64,000 bases of DNA. Origin: Bdellovibrio sp. (lineage in GTDB: Bacteria; Bdellovibrionota; Bdellovibrionia; Bdellovibrionales; Bdellovibrionaceae). Each line of letters opens with the position of its first letter. Position 1 is the first letter of the stretch. The stretch covers positions 1-64,000 of the forward strand of contig JACMRL010000016.1 in assembly GCA_014376435.1 (NCBI GenBank), given 5' to 3'. The translations under genes and the position numbers were made by a program. Below, piece by piece: positions 1 through 8,236 of this stretch. The notes below the pieces were generated by a model. The model ran no database searches. It worked only from the letters and a program-made list of their open reading frames with translations, and was not told the origin of the DNA.

Positions 1-245
1 ACGCTACCGCTTGAACTTGATAGATCTACATTTGAAAAAGTCTCTGCATAAATCACGCACGTTGATAGTGGGTTCATCAAAGAAAACTTAAACTGCACAG
101 CGGATGCTTCAAGCGGAGTACCGTCAGGCTTATAGATCTTCGTTTGAAATGAAATTAATTTCGGCGCGGCAGACGCCACAGACGCAGAAAAGACGCTTAG
201 AAAAACAAGCGTGAAAAGAAAAAAGAATTTCTTTAAATAGGTCAT
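1..245 (-). CDS. Exported protein, 5' part only (runs off the window)
   Basis: Only the first 81 codons are inside the window. They encode a typical Sec signal peptide (MTYLKKFFFLFTLVF..., cleavage near ASAAP, about residue 27). The mature part then begins PKLISFQTKIYKPDGTPLE and looks beta-rich. In Bdellovibrio-type genomes this kind of N-terminus (a short phrase about 'extra' properties, then a long fibre) is seen on large surface or fibre-like proteins, but the rest is not visible, so no function is assigned. An in-frame ATG seven codons upstream (position 266) is an alternative start; neither start has a strong Shine-Dalgarno. Confidence 0.7.
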   Translation of the reverse strand, partial: MTYLKKFFFLFTLVFLSVFSASVASAAPKLISFQTKIYKPDGTPLEASAVQFKFSLMNPLSTCVIYAETFSNVDLSSSSGS

Positions 246-307
246 AAAGCCTAAACAAATCTGCATAGTTACTTATCGGTTAATCCGTTGAAATGCTTTA
301 CGGATTT

Positions 308-327
308 CAAAAAACCGTTTACGGTTT
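308..327 (-). terminator. Intrinsic terminator after the bolA operon
   Basis: Read on the minus strand there is a 6-bp stem AAACCG / CGGTTT with loop TAAA, followed at once by a run of six T. It lies about 110 bases beyond the bolA stop codon and before the next minus-strand gene, so it probably ends the transcript carrying bolA. Confidence 0.6.
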
Positions 328-436
328 AGGCTTAAGTCGAGAAAAACGCATTATTCTGAGTCGATGAAGCAAATTTTATGATTGTAGCAATTTATCAGAG
401 AGGCTCATCCGGCTAATCACATTTGCCGCTTAGAAA

Positions 437-718
437 TTAAATCTCACCCGGAGCTTTGGCTTTGATTTCTAAAGCGTGCAGACCATTCGCAAATTCGTCT
501 TTAAGCAAATTCATCACCATTCTTTGGCGATCGATGCGCGACTGCGCTTTAAATAAAGGACTCACAATCGTTAATTTATAGTGAGTGTCGCCCGTGAATC
601 CGGCTGCACCTAAATGTTCAACGTGACTCGCATGCTTTGCGCTGTCATTTTTAAGTTCCAGTTCTGTTGGATTTAATTGTTTCATTATTTCTAAAATTCG
701 CGCGTCACGGGTTTTCAT
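437..718 (-). CDS. bolA: BolA/IbaG family protein
   Basis: This 93-residue protein is the full length of a BolA/IbaG protein. The family signature is visible as THYKLTIVSPLF (residues 45-56), RIDRQRMV (61-68) and a C-terminal HALEIKAKAP. BolA proteins pair with monothiol glutaredoxins to bind or pass on [2Fe-2S] clusters and also act as stress or morphology regulators; in E. coli BolA binds DNA. The gene lies 8 bases after the 727-1068 gene on the same strand, so the two are probably co-transcribed. The visible glutaredoxin in this window (10261) is a dithiol CPYC type, not the monothiol type usually paired with BolA. Confidence 0.85.
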   Translation of the reverse strand: MKTRDARILEIMKQLNPTELELKNDSAKHASHVEHLGAAGFTGDTHYKLTIVSPLFKAQSRIDRQRMVMNLLKDEFANGLHALEIKAKAPGEI

Positions 719-726
719 CGTAATTT

Positions 727-1068
727 TTACAACTTCTTTTTAATTTGATCGATTTGGGCTTTCGCAAGCTCAAAACCCATTTTAGCTAAGGCAAATACGC
801 CTTTTTCTTCTAACTTTTTTTCTACCAGTTTAGCTTTTTGCAAAGCCTGGCTTGCTACAGCCTCAGCCAGCGGGTGCGGAAGCCCAATCGCGGTAAAGTC
901 ACCTTCGTTTTTCCAATCGGTTGCAACCTTTTCGGCAACTTCAAAAGCTTTAGGAATTTGCGCGCGGATCAGCTCGCTGTACGGAAATTCGATATGAACT
1001 TTTTTCGTTTTCGTTTCTTCGGCAGAGTCATTTTTTTTGTCGCCAGAATTTTCATTGTCTTGAATCAT
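727..1068 (-). CDS. Conserved hypothetical protein upstream of bolA
   Basis: I do not recognise this 113-residue protein. The first 25 residues are acidic and lysine-rich and look disordered. The rest is predicted mostly helical with many Ala, Lys and Glu (for example the last 45 residues), suggesting a soluble helical bundle. There is no signal peptide or membrane segment. It is the first gene of a two-gene unit with bolA (8-base gap) and is divergent from the pseudouridine synthase at 1095. A function linked to BolA is only an inference from position. Confidence 0.75.
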   Translation of the reverse strand: MIQDNENSGDKKNDSAEETKTKKVHIEFPYSELIRAQIPKAFEVAEKVATDWKNEGDFTAIGLPHPLAEAVASQALQKAKLVEKKLEEKGVFALAKMGFELAKAQIDQIKKKL

Positions 1069-1094
1069 ATTAACCTCTATAAGCTAAGACTATT

Positions 1095-1739
1095 ATGATT
1101 CAAATTGTTGAAGAAAACCATTTTTTTATTATCGTTAATAAACCACCCGGCATGAGTGTGCACAACCAAGCACCATCGTTAGTCGAGGAGCTCAATAAAC
1201 TCAAAAAACCAATTCACTTTGTAAGCCGTTTAGACCAAGAGACTTCAGGCTTGATGTTGATTGCAAAAGACCCCGAGCTTCATGAAGCTTTAGCCGTCGC
1301 GCTGCAAGACGGTGTTAAACAATACCGGGCTTTGTTACGCAGTCCTTGGAAAAAAGAAGAGAAAACTCAAACCTGGAAGTGGGCCTTAACCGATCAAGCT
1401 GAAGGTTATAAAAATCCGCAGGGCATTAGCGCCAAACGTGTCGAATGCGAAACTACGATGCAGGTAGTTCGTTCCAATCAATTTTTTACCGAGATCACCG
1501 CGACAATTGCGACGGGTCGTCAGCACCAAATTCGTAAACATGCGGCTTTGGCTAATCACCCCGTGGTTGGCGATAAACGCTACAACGAAGGAAAGTATAA
1601 TAAGCAAATCGAGAGCTTCTACCAAAGTTCACGGATGCTTTTACACGCAGAAAAATTGCAATTTACTTTTAAGAAAAAAGATTACGAATTTAAAAATCCA
1701 TTAAAACTAGATCAGTTCTTTAAAGAAGTTAGTAAATAA
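1095..1739 (+). CDS. RluA-family 23S rRNA/tRNA pseudouridine synthase
   Basis: The enzyme isomerises uridine to pseudouridine in RNA. The RluA motif HFVSRLDQETSGLML lies at residues 41-55, with the catalytic Asp at 47; the second signature GRQHQIRKH is at 141-149 and is followed by HPVVGDKRY. There is no N-terminal S4 RNA-binding domain, as in the short RluA/TruC-like members, so the target (23S rRNA or tRNA) cannot be read from the sequence. At 214 residues it is the usual size for that group. No Shine-Dalgarno precedes the ATG; a TATAAG box lies 11 bases upstream, so the leader may be extremely short. The stop codon is inside a palindrome shared with the convergent neighbour. Confidence 0.88.
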   Translation: MIQIVEENHFFIIVNKPPGMSVHNQAPSLVEELNKLKKPIHFVSRLDQETSGLMLIAKDPELHEALAVALQDGVKQYRALLRSPWKKEEKTQTWKWALTDQAEGYKNPQGISAKRVECETTMQVVRSNQFFTEITATIATGRQHQIRKHAALANHPVVGDKRYNEGKYNKQIESFYQSSRMLLHAEKLQFTFKKKDYEFKNPLKLDQFFKEVSK

Positions 1740-1753
1740 TTATTTACTAACTT
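1726..1753. terminator. 28-nt perfect palindrome, bidirectional terminator containing two stop codons
   Basis: Two 14-base arms (AAGTTAGTAAATAA and its exact complement) meet with no spacer between 1739 and 1740. The plus-strand stop TAA (1737-1739) and the minus-strand stop TAA (1740-1742) lie at the centre. The plus-strand side ends in TTTT. It presumably terminates both convergent genes, using the centre of the palindrome as the loop. Confidence 0.7.
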
Positions 1754-2093
1754 TTCGGCCATTCGATTCTTCTAGACGAATTACGAAACTTCTCAGTAAA
1801 GCTTTCAGCCAAACTTGATTCTCAGACAATACTTTAAAAAATTGATCGCCTTCGATTTGCACTAGCTCGCAATCGTTCATCGCGATTACTGTCGCTTGGT
1901 GAGTTTTCTCGCTACCTAAGTAAGCCATCTCGCCGATAAATTCGCCGGGTTTTATTTCGCCGATGGTTTTCACATCTCGGCCCGATGATTTCATCACCAC
2001 TAAAAGACCCGATTTTAAAATAAAAATATAAGGTTGAATCGTGCCTTCGGTTAGCAGAACTTCGCCAGCCGGTAAAGATTTAATTGTATACAT
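1740..2093 (-). CDS. Cyclic nucleotide-binding-domain protein (stand-alone)
   Basis: This is a 117-residue single cNMP-binding beta-barrel domain, as in the CRP/FNR N-terminus, with no DNA-binding or catalytic partner domain. The phosphate-binding cassette is recognisable at residues 50-71 (GEFIGEMAYLG...THQATVIA), but the Arg that contacts the cyclic phosphate in the canonical 'P-R-x-A-T' is His65 here. The domain may therefore bind nucleotide weakly or not at all. It starts 9 bases after the helicase gene ends at 2103, so the two are probably on the same transcript. Confidence 0.85.
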   Translation of the reverse strand: MYTIKSLPAGEVLLTEGTIQPYIFILKSGLLVVMKSSGRDVKTIGEIKPGEFIGEMAYLGSEKTHQATVIAMNDCELVQIEGDQFFKVLSENQVWLKALLRSFVIRLEESNGRKVSK

Positions 2094-2102
2094 AAAATCT
2101 CC

Positions 2103-4127
2103 TTAGCGCGTACCACGCGCGGGGGTTTGATTCATTTTCTTTAAAAAATCGCTGACTAAAGATTCACGCTCTTCACCCGTCACTGGGCGCGCGCCGTGTT
2201 CATAATTTGTATATAAATTTTCATTCGCCTCACGTAAAAAACGCGATGCAAATACGGGCTTAATCACGCCCATTTTTTTTCGCTGGCGACAGTAAGTTAG
2301 CACTAATTTTTGCTTCGCACGCGTAATACCCACGTAAAAAAGCCGGCGCTCTTCATCTAAATCTCCACCTAGGCGCTTATGCGGTAATAAATCTTCTTCG
2401 ATGCCCGCTAAGATTACCGCCGGAAATTCTAAACCTTTGCTAGCGTGAAAGGTCATTAGCTGCACTTGATTTTTTTTATCGTCTTCATTGGTGTCATCTC
2501 GTAATAACATGGCATCAATGAAATCTTTTAGCGTATCAATCGTGGGTGCGCGTTTATTAATATAAGATTCTAAAATGCGGCCAACGATTTCGATCACTTG
2601 CCATTTTTTTTCAAACATCAGCCCCTCGGTCGACATTTTTGATAAGTGATCTCGGTAACCTGACTCGCGCACTAACTTTTCAAAACGCTCCGAATAAGTT
2701 TTACCTAATTCTTCGTCGTCTAATAAACGCTGCGGAAAAACCCATAACCATCTCAAAAAGTTCTCGATGGTTTCGCCCTGCTTGTCGTTAATACCAGTTT
2801 CGCGCCAATTCTTGCACGCGGTTTGTAAGTCTTGCTTATTTGCTTCCGCGTACTCGGCCAATTTTTCTAAAGTTTGGTCACCAATTCCGCGCGGGGGCGT
2901 ATTAATAATGCGACGAAGGCTGACTTCGTCCGACCAAATGGACTGTTTAATATAAGCTAACCAGTCTTTGGCTTCTTTGCGGTCAAAGATCGAAGTTCCC
3001 CCCGAAATTTGGTAAGGAATCTGCGCGCGACGTAAACAGCTCTCGATGAAGCCACCTTGCGTATTTGAACGGTAAAGTACCGCGATGTCTGAGTACTGTA
3101 ATTTTTGGGCCACTAAATTCTGAATTTCGCGAACCACAAATTCGGATTCCTCGTCTTCGTTTTCTAAAACAAAAACTTCGGGCTTATTACTTATTTCACC
3201 TGATTTGGTCGACTTTAAAATTTTACCGTGGCGTTTTTTATTTTTCGCAATGACTTCATTACCCAAATCCAAAATGGTCGAAGTCGAACGGTAATTACGC
3301 TCTAATTTCACCACCGCGCAGTTTTCGAATTCTGAAGGAAAGTTTAAGATATTAGAGATCTCGGCGCCCCGCCAACCGTAGATTGATTGGTCATCGTCCC
3401 CGACCACCGTTAAGTTTTGGTGAACGTCGGCTAATGCACGAATCAACTTCATTTGTTCTAAATTCGTATCTTGAAACTCATCCACCATCACTTGCGAGAA
3501 TTGGTTTTGTAGCTCCATCAAAACTTCAGGATGATTTTTAAATAAACGTAGCGGCTCTAATAATAGACCTTCAAAGTCGGTCACGCCCAGAGTTTTTAAA
3601 CGCGCTTCGTATTTTGGCATCAGTACTTCGGCCAATTCATGATATTCATCTAAATAACCGACCGGGATCTTTTTCCCCGCGCGCAGTAAATTAACTAAAT
3701 TCATTAATTTATCGGCGTCGAATTTTTCTTTCGTGGAGTTTTTAACTTCTTTTAAAAGTTCTTTGATCACGGCCTGCGAATCGGATTGATCTAAAACGCC
3801 GAAGTGCGAACTTAAACCAATTTTTTTATAATTTTTTCTTAACAGTTGTAAACCGAACGAGTGAAATGTGCCCGCCCATAAACCTTTGGCCCGATCGCCC
3901 ACTTTTAACTGCACGCGATGTTTAAGTTCGCGGGCTGATTTGTTGGTGAACGTAAGTACGGCGATCTGGCTGGCTTTAGCGATGCGTTCGTCGATGAGAC
4001 GGCCCGTCCTTGACACAAGCACCGTGGTTTTACCCGAACCGGCACCGGCAAGAATCAACAAGGGCCCGGTATTGTGGGCCACGGCTGAACATTGCTCTTC
4101 ATTTAAACCCGCGAACCAAGTGCTCAT
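2103..4127 (-). CDS. UvrD/Rep/PcrA-family superfamily 1A DNA helicase
   Basis: This 3'-5' ATP-dependent helicase acts in repair or replication restart. Visible motifs are Walker A AGAGSGKTT (27-35), motif Ia TFTNKSARELKHR, Walker B DEFQD (216-220), motif III GDDDQSIYGWRGA (243-255), motif V QLMTFHASKGLEFPAVILAG and motif VI RRLFYVGITRAK. At 674 residues it resembles Rep or a shortened PcrA: it stops soon after motif VI with a charged tail and lacks the C-terminal Tudor-like domain that lets UvrD/PcrA bind RNA polymerase. The gene immediately upstream (4142-4579, 14-base gap) encodes a Tudor-like sequence, which may supply that part. Confidence 0.92.
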   Translation of the reverse strand: MSTWFAGLNEEQCSAVAHNTGPLLILAGAGSGKTTVLVSRTGRLIDERIAKASQIAVLTFTNKSARELKHRVQLKVGDRAKGLWAGTFHSFGLQLLRKNYKKIGLSSHFGVLDQSDSQAVIKELLKEVKNSTKEKFDADKLMNLVNLLRAGKKIPVGYLDEYHELAEVLMPKYEARLKTLGVTDFEGLLLEPLRLFKNHPEVLMELQNQFSQVMVDEFQDTNLEQMKLIRALADVHQNLTVVGDDDQSIYGWRGAEISNILNFPSEFENCAVVKLERNYRSTSTILDLGNEVIAKNKKRHGKILKSTKSGEISNKPEVFVLENEDEESEFVVREIQNLVAQKLQYSDIAVLYRSNTQGGFIESCLRRAQIPYQISGGTSIFDRKEAKDWLAYIKQSIWSDEVSLRRIINTPPRGIGDQTLEKLAEYAEANKQDLQTACKNWRETGINDKQGETIENFLRWLWVFPQRLLDDEELGKTYSERFEKLVRESGYRDHLSKMSTEGLMFEKKWQVIEIVGRILESYINKRAPTIDTLKDFIDAMLLRDDTNEDDKKNQVQLMTFHASKGLEFPAVILAGIEEDLLPHKRLGGDLDEERRLFYVGITRAKQKLVLTYCRQRKKMGVIKPVFASRFLREANENLYTNYEHGARPVTGEERESLVSDFLKKMNQTPARGTR

Positions 4128-4141
4128 CTATGTTTTTAAAA

Positions 4142-4579
4142 CTAAACTTTGTTATGCATTAATGTTTTCACTTCATCAGAAAACATAACGTCCACGCGGT
4201 CTGGTTGAACAGCTTTAACAAAACCTGGTCCAAATTTTCCGTGTTCAATTTTTTCATCGTTTTTAAATTTTGTTTTGATACTGAAAGGAGTTCCTTTTTC
4301 GGCCCCACGATTCAACATAAGTGCGCCATATTCATCGGCGTGAGAATTCTTTTTAGCACGAGGTTTAACCACGCCAGTTTTTGACTTGGTAGTTGCTTTT
4401 TTAGCCATTGATGAGCCTGCTTTCGGTATAGTGTACGTTTTTTTGCTGTGACAAACTTCGCATTCAATTTTAGCTGAAGTCGCAGAAGTATGGGTTAAAA
4501 CTTTATGGTATCGTTCCACTTCACACTTTTTACAAAGTGTGTGAAATGATTTAGCTACGGGTGGTAAAACATCTGTCAT
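4142..4579 (-). CDS. Zinc-ribbon protein with C-terminal Tudor-like (UvrD/PcrA-tail-like) segment
   Basis: The protein has 145 residues. An N-terminal four-cysteine zinc ribbon is formed by C16/C19 and C40/C43. A basic, Lys/Ala-rich linker (about 50-80) follows. The C-terminal 45 residues contain HGKFGPGFVKAVQPDRVDV and end in a short hydrophobic strand; this follows the pattern 'H-x-x-F-G-x-G-x-V...V-x-F' of the small Tudor/SH3-like barrel at the end of UvrD/PcrA. Such barrels bind RNA polymerase or other proteins. The gene directly precedes the helicase that lacks this domain. The fold assignment is by eye and the functional link is inferred. Confidence 0.75.
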   Translation of the reverse strand: MTDVLPPVAKSFHTLCKKCEVERYHKVLTHTSATSAKIECEVCHSKKTYTIPKAGSSMAKKATTKSKTGVVKPRAKKNSHADEYGALMLNRGAEKGTPFSIKTKFKNDEKIEHGKFGPGFVKAVQPDRVDVMFSDEVKTLMHNKV

Positions 4580-4593
4580 AAAACTATCCTTGT

Positions 4594-5490
4594 TTAATTC
4601 GGGCCGTTGAAATTCAAACTTTTCAGTTTGTATATTGTTAATGGATCTCGTAATGACCGGTGCGCAATCTCACCGGCGCTTAAAAAAAATGGACCTTCTT
4701 GATTCTGAATTTTTTCTTGAATCTGCAGCATTGACTCTTCACTGTTGGGCTCAATCGTCATATGGGTCGGACCATACTTTTCTAAAAATCCTAAATCAGG
4801 TTCTTTATTGAAAAACTTTTCCCAGCTGTCGGTATTCACTTCACAACGGTAAGTCATCGTTTTTGCGTGCGTGTGTAGCGGCGCATAAGCGCCAATCATT
4901 TCCATATGACCATAGTTAGCGTGCAGCTTCAGCGCGGGGCTTCCCCACTGGGTCATTCCCGAACACTGCGCCACGTTCGCGTACCACAAAGCAAAGGCCT
5001 TCGATAGAAAACCTAAACCGTAATATTGTTCTTCTTTCGGTAATAATGAATTCACCGAGCAAAGATCGTAAGCCACCCATTCACCCTTGTGCATGGTGGG
5101 AATAATAATAAATAAAGATAAGGGGCACCATTCTTCGTCTAGCGAATAACCTAGAAGTTCTACAATTTTTTTCGGAATTTTACTGGTTCGGCCCGCATAA
5201 CCCGCAATAAATCCGGGCATCGCTGCGCAATCATAAAATACCCAGCGCGGAATTGCCAAGTCTTGATGACCAAAAGCTTTCCACTCAATTTGATAAATCG
5301 CATTCGCGAAAGCTAAATTTTTAATATCCAGTGGATTTTTTAAAATCGGCTCTTGCGTGAACCAATCCAATTTATGCCGTGTGCCGGGTTGATCTATTTT
5401 ATTTTCCGGACGCACAAACACATAAGGTCTGACATCATCGGAATTCAACCAAGTAACACGCTCTAATAAAGGATTCTTCGTATTTGGCAT
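4594..5490 (-). CDS. Conserved hypothetical cytosolic protein, coupled to fumC
   Basis: I do not recognise this 298-residue protein. It has no signal peptide or membrane span and is rich in Trp, Tyr and His (for example WNSDDVRPYVFVRPENK near the start and MIGAYAPLHTHAKTMTYR in the middle), suggesting an enzyme-like globular fold, possibly binding a small molecule. The central region is reminiscent of acyltransferase-type folds, but no motif is clear. Its start codon touches the fumC stop codon (both at 5490), so it is likely translated from the fumC mRNA, and it is followed 14 bases later by the zinc-ribbon gene. Confidence 0.8.
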   Translation of the reverse strand: MPNTKNPLLERVTWLNSDDVRPYVFVRPENKIDQPGTRHKLDWFTQEPILKNPLDIKNLAFANAIYQIEWKAFGHQDLAIPRWVFYDCAAMPGFIAGYAGRTSKIPKKIVELLGYSLDEEWCPLSLFIIIPTMHKGEWVAYDLCSVNSLLPKEEQYYGLGFLSKAFALWYANVAQCSGMTQWGSPALKLHANYGHMEMIGAYAPLHTHAKTMTYRCEVNTDSWEKFFNKEPDLGFLEKYGPTHMTIEPNSEESMLQIQEKIQNQEGPFFLSAGEIAHRSLRDPLTIYKLKSLNFNGPN

Positions 5491-6881
5491 TAAGCTAAAG
5501 GCCCGATCATTGTTTCGGGTCTAACGATTTCGTCAAATTTTTCAGCCGTTAATAAACCAAGCTTTACGGCTTCTTCTTTTAAAGTGGTTCCATTTTTATG
5601 AGCGGTCTTCGCAATCTTTGCCGCATTATCGTAACCAATATGTGGATTCAGTGCGGTCACTAGCATTAATGAATTTTCTAAATGCTTTTTAATTTGCGCG
5701 ATATTTGCGGTAATTCCTAATACGCAGTGATCCGTAAAGCTTTCACAAACATCAGAAATTAAACGGATTGAATTTAAACAATTAAATACGATCACCGGTT
5801 TAAAAACATTTAGTTCAAAGTGCCCGGTTGCTCCGCCGATATTGACGGCCACATCATTACCCAAAACTTGCGCGCACACCATCGTCATCGCTTCACTCTG
5901 CGTTGGGTTTACTTTACCCGGCATGATTGATGAGCCTGGCTCGTTTTCGGGTAAATTTAATTCACCGAAGCCACAACGTGGGCCGCTTCCTAATAAACGA
6001 ATATCGTTTGCGATCTTCATTAATGAAACCGCAATCGTTTTTAAAGCGCCGTGCACTTCAACTAAAGCATCATGAGAGGCTAAAGCTTCAAATTTATTTG
6101 GAGCCGTTACAAACGGAATATTTGTTTCATTCGCGATTGCTTTAGCCGCCATCACCGGAAAATCTTTATGAGTATTAAGTCCCGTACCCACCGCGGTTCC
6201 ACCTAAAGCTAATTGATGTAGATGAGGTAAAGTATTTTTCACACGCTGAACTGAATTCTTCATTTGCGTCGCGTAGCCAGAAAATTCTTGGCCCAGTGTT
6301 AATGGAGTTGCATCCATTAAATGAGTCCGCCCGATTTTTACAATCGTTTTAAACTCTGCTGATTTTTGCTCTAAAGCTTTTTGCAATTTTTCAAGCATCG
6401 GAATTAAACGTGAATGAATACGTTCGGCTACCGCGATATGCATCGCCGTGGGAAAAGCATCATTTGAGCTTTGGCCTTTGTTCACGTCGTCGTTGGGATG
6501 AACTTCTTTTGCAGGTAATTCTAAGCCCATCATTTTCATCGCCCGGTTGGCGATCACTTCGTTGGCGTTCATATTTGTTTGGGTGCCGGAACCAGTTTGC
6601 CAAACCACTAACGGAAAATGTTCGTCTAAAGTTCCTTGAATTACCTCGTCGGCGGCTTTCACGATCATGATGGTTTTATTTTTATCTAGTAAGCCTAATT
6701 CAGAATTTGTTAAAGCCGCACACTTTTTTAATACGCCGAAGGCTTTAATCATCTCACGTGGAAAACGGTCTCCACCAATTTTAAAATTTTCAGTGGAACG
6801 TTGAGTTTGTGCACCCCACAAAGCGTGAGATGGAACTTTCACATCGCCCATGGTGTCTTTTTCAATTCTAAAATCAGCCAT
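5490..6881 (-). CDS. fumC: Class II fumarate hydratase (fumarase C)
   Basis: The enzyme interconverts fumarate and L-malate in the TCA cycle without an iron-sulphur cluster. The 463 residues match the family length. Visible landmarks are the N-terminal DTMGDVKVP...[28 protein letters not shown], the [14 protein letters not shown] substrate-site loop, [17 protein letters not shown] with the catalytic His, and the fumarase/aspartase signature [15 protein letters not shown] with the mobile catalytic Ser. The gene starts 41 bases downstream of the SDR gene on the same strand and has a GAGGA Shine-Dalgarno. Confidence 0.97.
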   Translation of the reverse strand: MADFRIEKDTMGDVKVPSHALWGAQTQRSTENFKIGGDRFPREMIKAFGVLKKCAALTNSELGLLDKNKTIMIVKAADEVIQGTLDEHFPLVVWQTGSGTQTNMNANEVIANRAMKMMGLELPAKEVHPNDDVNKGQSSNDAFPTAMHIAVAERIHSRLIPMLEKLQKALEQKSAEFKTIVKIGRTHLMDATPLTLGQEFSGYATQMKNSVQRVKNTLPHLHQLALGGTAVGTGLNTHKDFPVMAAKAIANETNIPFVTAPNKFEALASHDALVEVHGALKTIAVSLMKIANDIRLLGSGPRCGFGELNLPENEPGSSIMPGKVNPTQSEAMTMVCAQVLGNDVAVNIGGATGHFELNVFKPVIVFNCLNSIRLISDVCESFTDHCVLGITANIAQIKKHLENSLMLVTALNPHIGYDNAAKIAKTAHKNGTTLKEEAVKLGLLTAEKFDEIVRPETMIGPLA

Positions 6882-6921
6882 AAATCCTCGACTATAAGTT
6901 CATTAATATTCTATTAAAATA

Positions 6922-7725
6922 TTATTTAATTAAATTTTTTATACTTTTATCGCCCCGAACAACTTGGCCGACAGTGGCTTGGTCTGTTGGGTAAATGATA
7001 AGCTCTTGTATGTTAACATGCGCAGGTCTATCGACACACCATAAAATAGTCTCGGCAATATCATTGGCCAAAAGCGGCATCATGTCGGTATAAACTACGT
7101 CTGCTTTTTGCTGATTTCCTAAGCGAACAAGACTGAATTCCGTATTCACCATACCGGGTTCAATATTAGTAACGCGCACTCCGGTGCCCTTTAAATCCAT
7201 ACGAAAGCCTTCACTCAGCGCACGAACCGCAAACTTCGTCGCGCAATAAACCGCTCCGCCCTCGTAAACCAGACGTCCAGCTACTGATCCCATGTTCACG
7301 ATTTGACCTTTTGCCTCGATAAGCAGGGGTAAAAGCGCCCGAGTCACGTACAACAAACCTTTGATGTTTGTGTCGATCATCTGATCCCAATCTGAGGTTT
7401 CAGAATTTTGCAAAAGCTCGGTGCCTTTTGCCAGTCCTGCGTTATTAACTAAACATTTCAGTTTTATATTTTTGGTTTTCAGCTGTGACGCCATTGCTTC
7501 GATTTCAGTTTTTTGCGTCACATCGACCGCAAAAATCAAGACGTCAGCGGCGCCCGCCGCCAAACATTCTTGTTTCACTTGTTCCAAGCGATCTAAACGT
7601 CGCGCCGTTAAAATCAGCGCATGTTTTTTATGCGCAAACAGCAAAGCCGTAGCTTTGCCAATACCCGATGATGCGCCCGTGATTAATGTGTAGGAATTTT
7701 TTAAATTTTGTGATGGATTATTCAT
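6922..7725 (-). CDS. Short-chain dehydrogenase/reductase (YdfG-like)
   Basis: This is an NAD(P)-dependent oxidoreductase with a Rossmann fold. The TGASSGIGKA cofactor motif begins about residue 13; CLVNNAGLAKG, the Ser of NMGSVAGR and the YCATK catalytic Tyr/Lys follow. TARRLDRL after strand 2 suggests NADP preference. It most resembles the 3-hydroxy acid dehydrogenase group (YdfG, serine or 3-hydroxypropionate), but the substrate is not certain. I chose the ATG at 7725 over an ORF extending to 7812 because the extension would overlap the divergent EVE gene and shows no protein-like character. Confidence 0.88.
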   Translation of the reverse strand: MNNPSQNLKNSYTLITGASSGIGKATALLFAHKKHALILTARRLDRLEQVKQECLAAGAADVLIFAVDVTQKTEIEAMASQLKTKNIKLKCLVNNAGLAKGTELLQNSETSDWDQMIDTNIKGLLYVTRALLPLLIEAKGQIVNMGSVAGRLVYEGGAVYCATKFAVRALSEGFRMDLKGTGVRVTNIEPGMVNTEFSLVRLGNQQKADVVYTDMMPLLANDIAETILWCVDRPAHVNIQELIIYPTDQATVGQVVRGDKSIKNLIK

Positions 7726-7771
7726 AACGAAACAGTAACAAATCCTTATTCCATAGGGTAGAAGTATTACC

Positions 7772-8236
7772 ATGGCAAAAAAATATTGGCTGATGAAATC
7801 AGAACCCGACACTTTTTCTTTAGATCAACTCAAAAAAGATAAAACCACTTGGTGGGAAGGCGTTCGAAATTACCAAGCGCGTAATTATATGATGAAAGAC
7901 ATGCAAGTGGCTGACGAAGTTTTATTTTACCACTCGAACGCAGAACCACCCGGCGTGGCTGGATTAGCTACGATTTCAAAATTGGCCGAGGCCGATCAAT
8001 TACAATTTGATAAAAAATCAGATGTCTATGATCCGAAAGCCACCAAAGAAAAACCAAATTGGTTTTGTACCGAAGTGAAGTTTAAAACGAAATTTAAAAA
8101 CTTTATTTCTTTAGATCATATTCGTCAGAACAAAAAATTAGCGGAGATGTTGGTGATAAAAAAAGGATCCCGCTTATCTATTCAGCCGGTGACCAAAGCC
8201 GAATACGACCAGATCTGCCAGCTCGGACAAGCTTAG
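7772..8236 (+). CDS. EVE-domain protein (THYN1-like)
   Basis: This 154-residue protein consists of a single EVE domain, a PUA-related fold proposed to bind modified bases in DNA or RNA. Family hallmarks are visible: the start MAKKYWLMKSEPDTFS, WWEGVRNYQARNYM, and the DEVLFYHSN pocket followed by PPGVAGLA. EVE proteins of this type often occur alone in proteobacteria, commonly near housekeeping genes, and their substrate is still debated. It is divergent from the SDR gene (46-base gap), and its 3' end overlaps the convergent protease gene by 4 bases. Confidence 0.92.
   Translation: MAKKYWLMKSEPDTFSLDQLKKDKTTWWEGVRNYQARNYMMKDMQVADEVLFYHSNAEPPGVAGLATISKLAEADQLQFDKKSDVYDPKATKEKPNWFCTEVKFKTKFKNFISLDHIRQNKKLAEMLVIKKGSRLSIQPVTKAEYDQICQLGQA

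Noticed and set aside
838-1098. Plus-strand ORF opposite the 727-1068 gene
   Set aside because: Shadow frame: rich in Phe and Arg from the complementary Lys/Glu codons, no family features.
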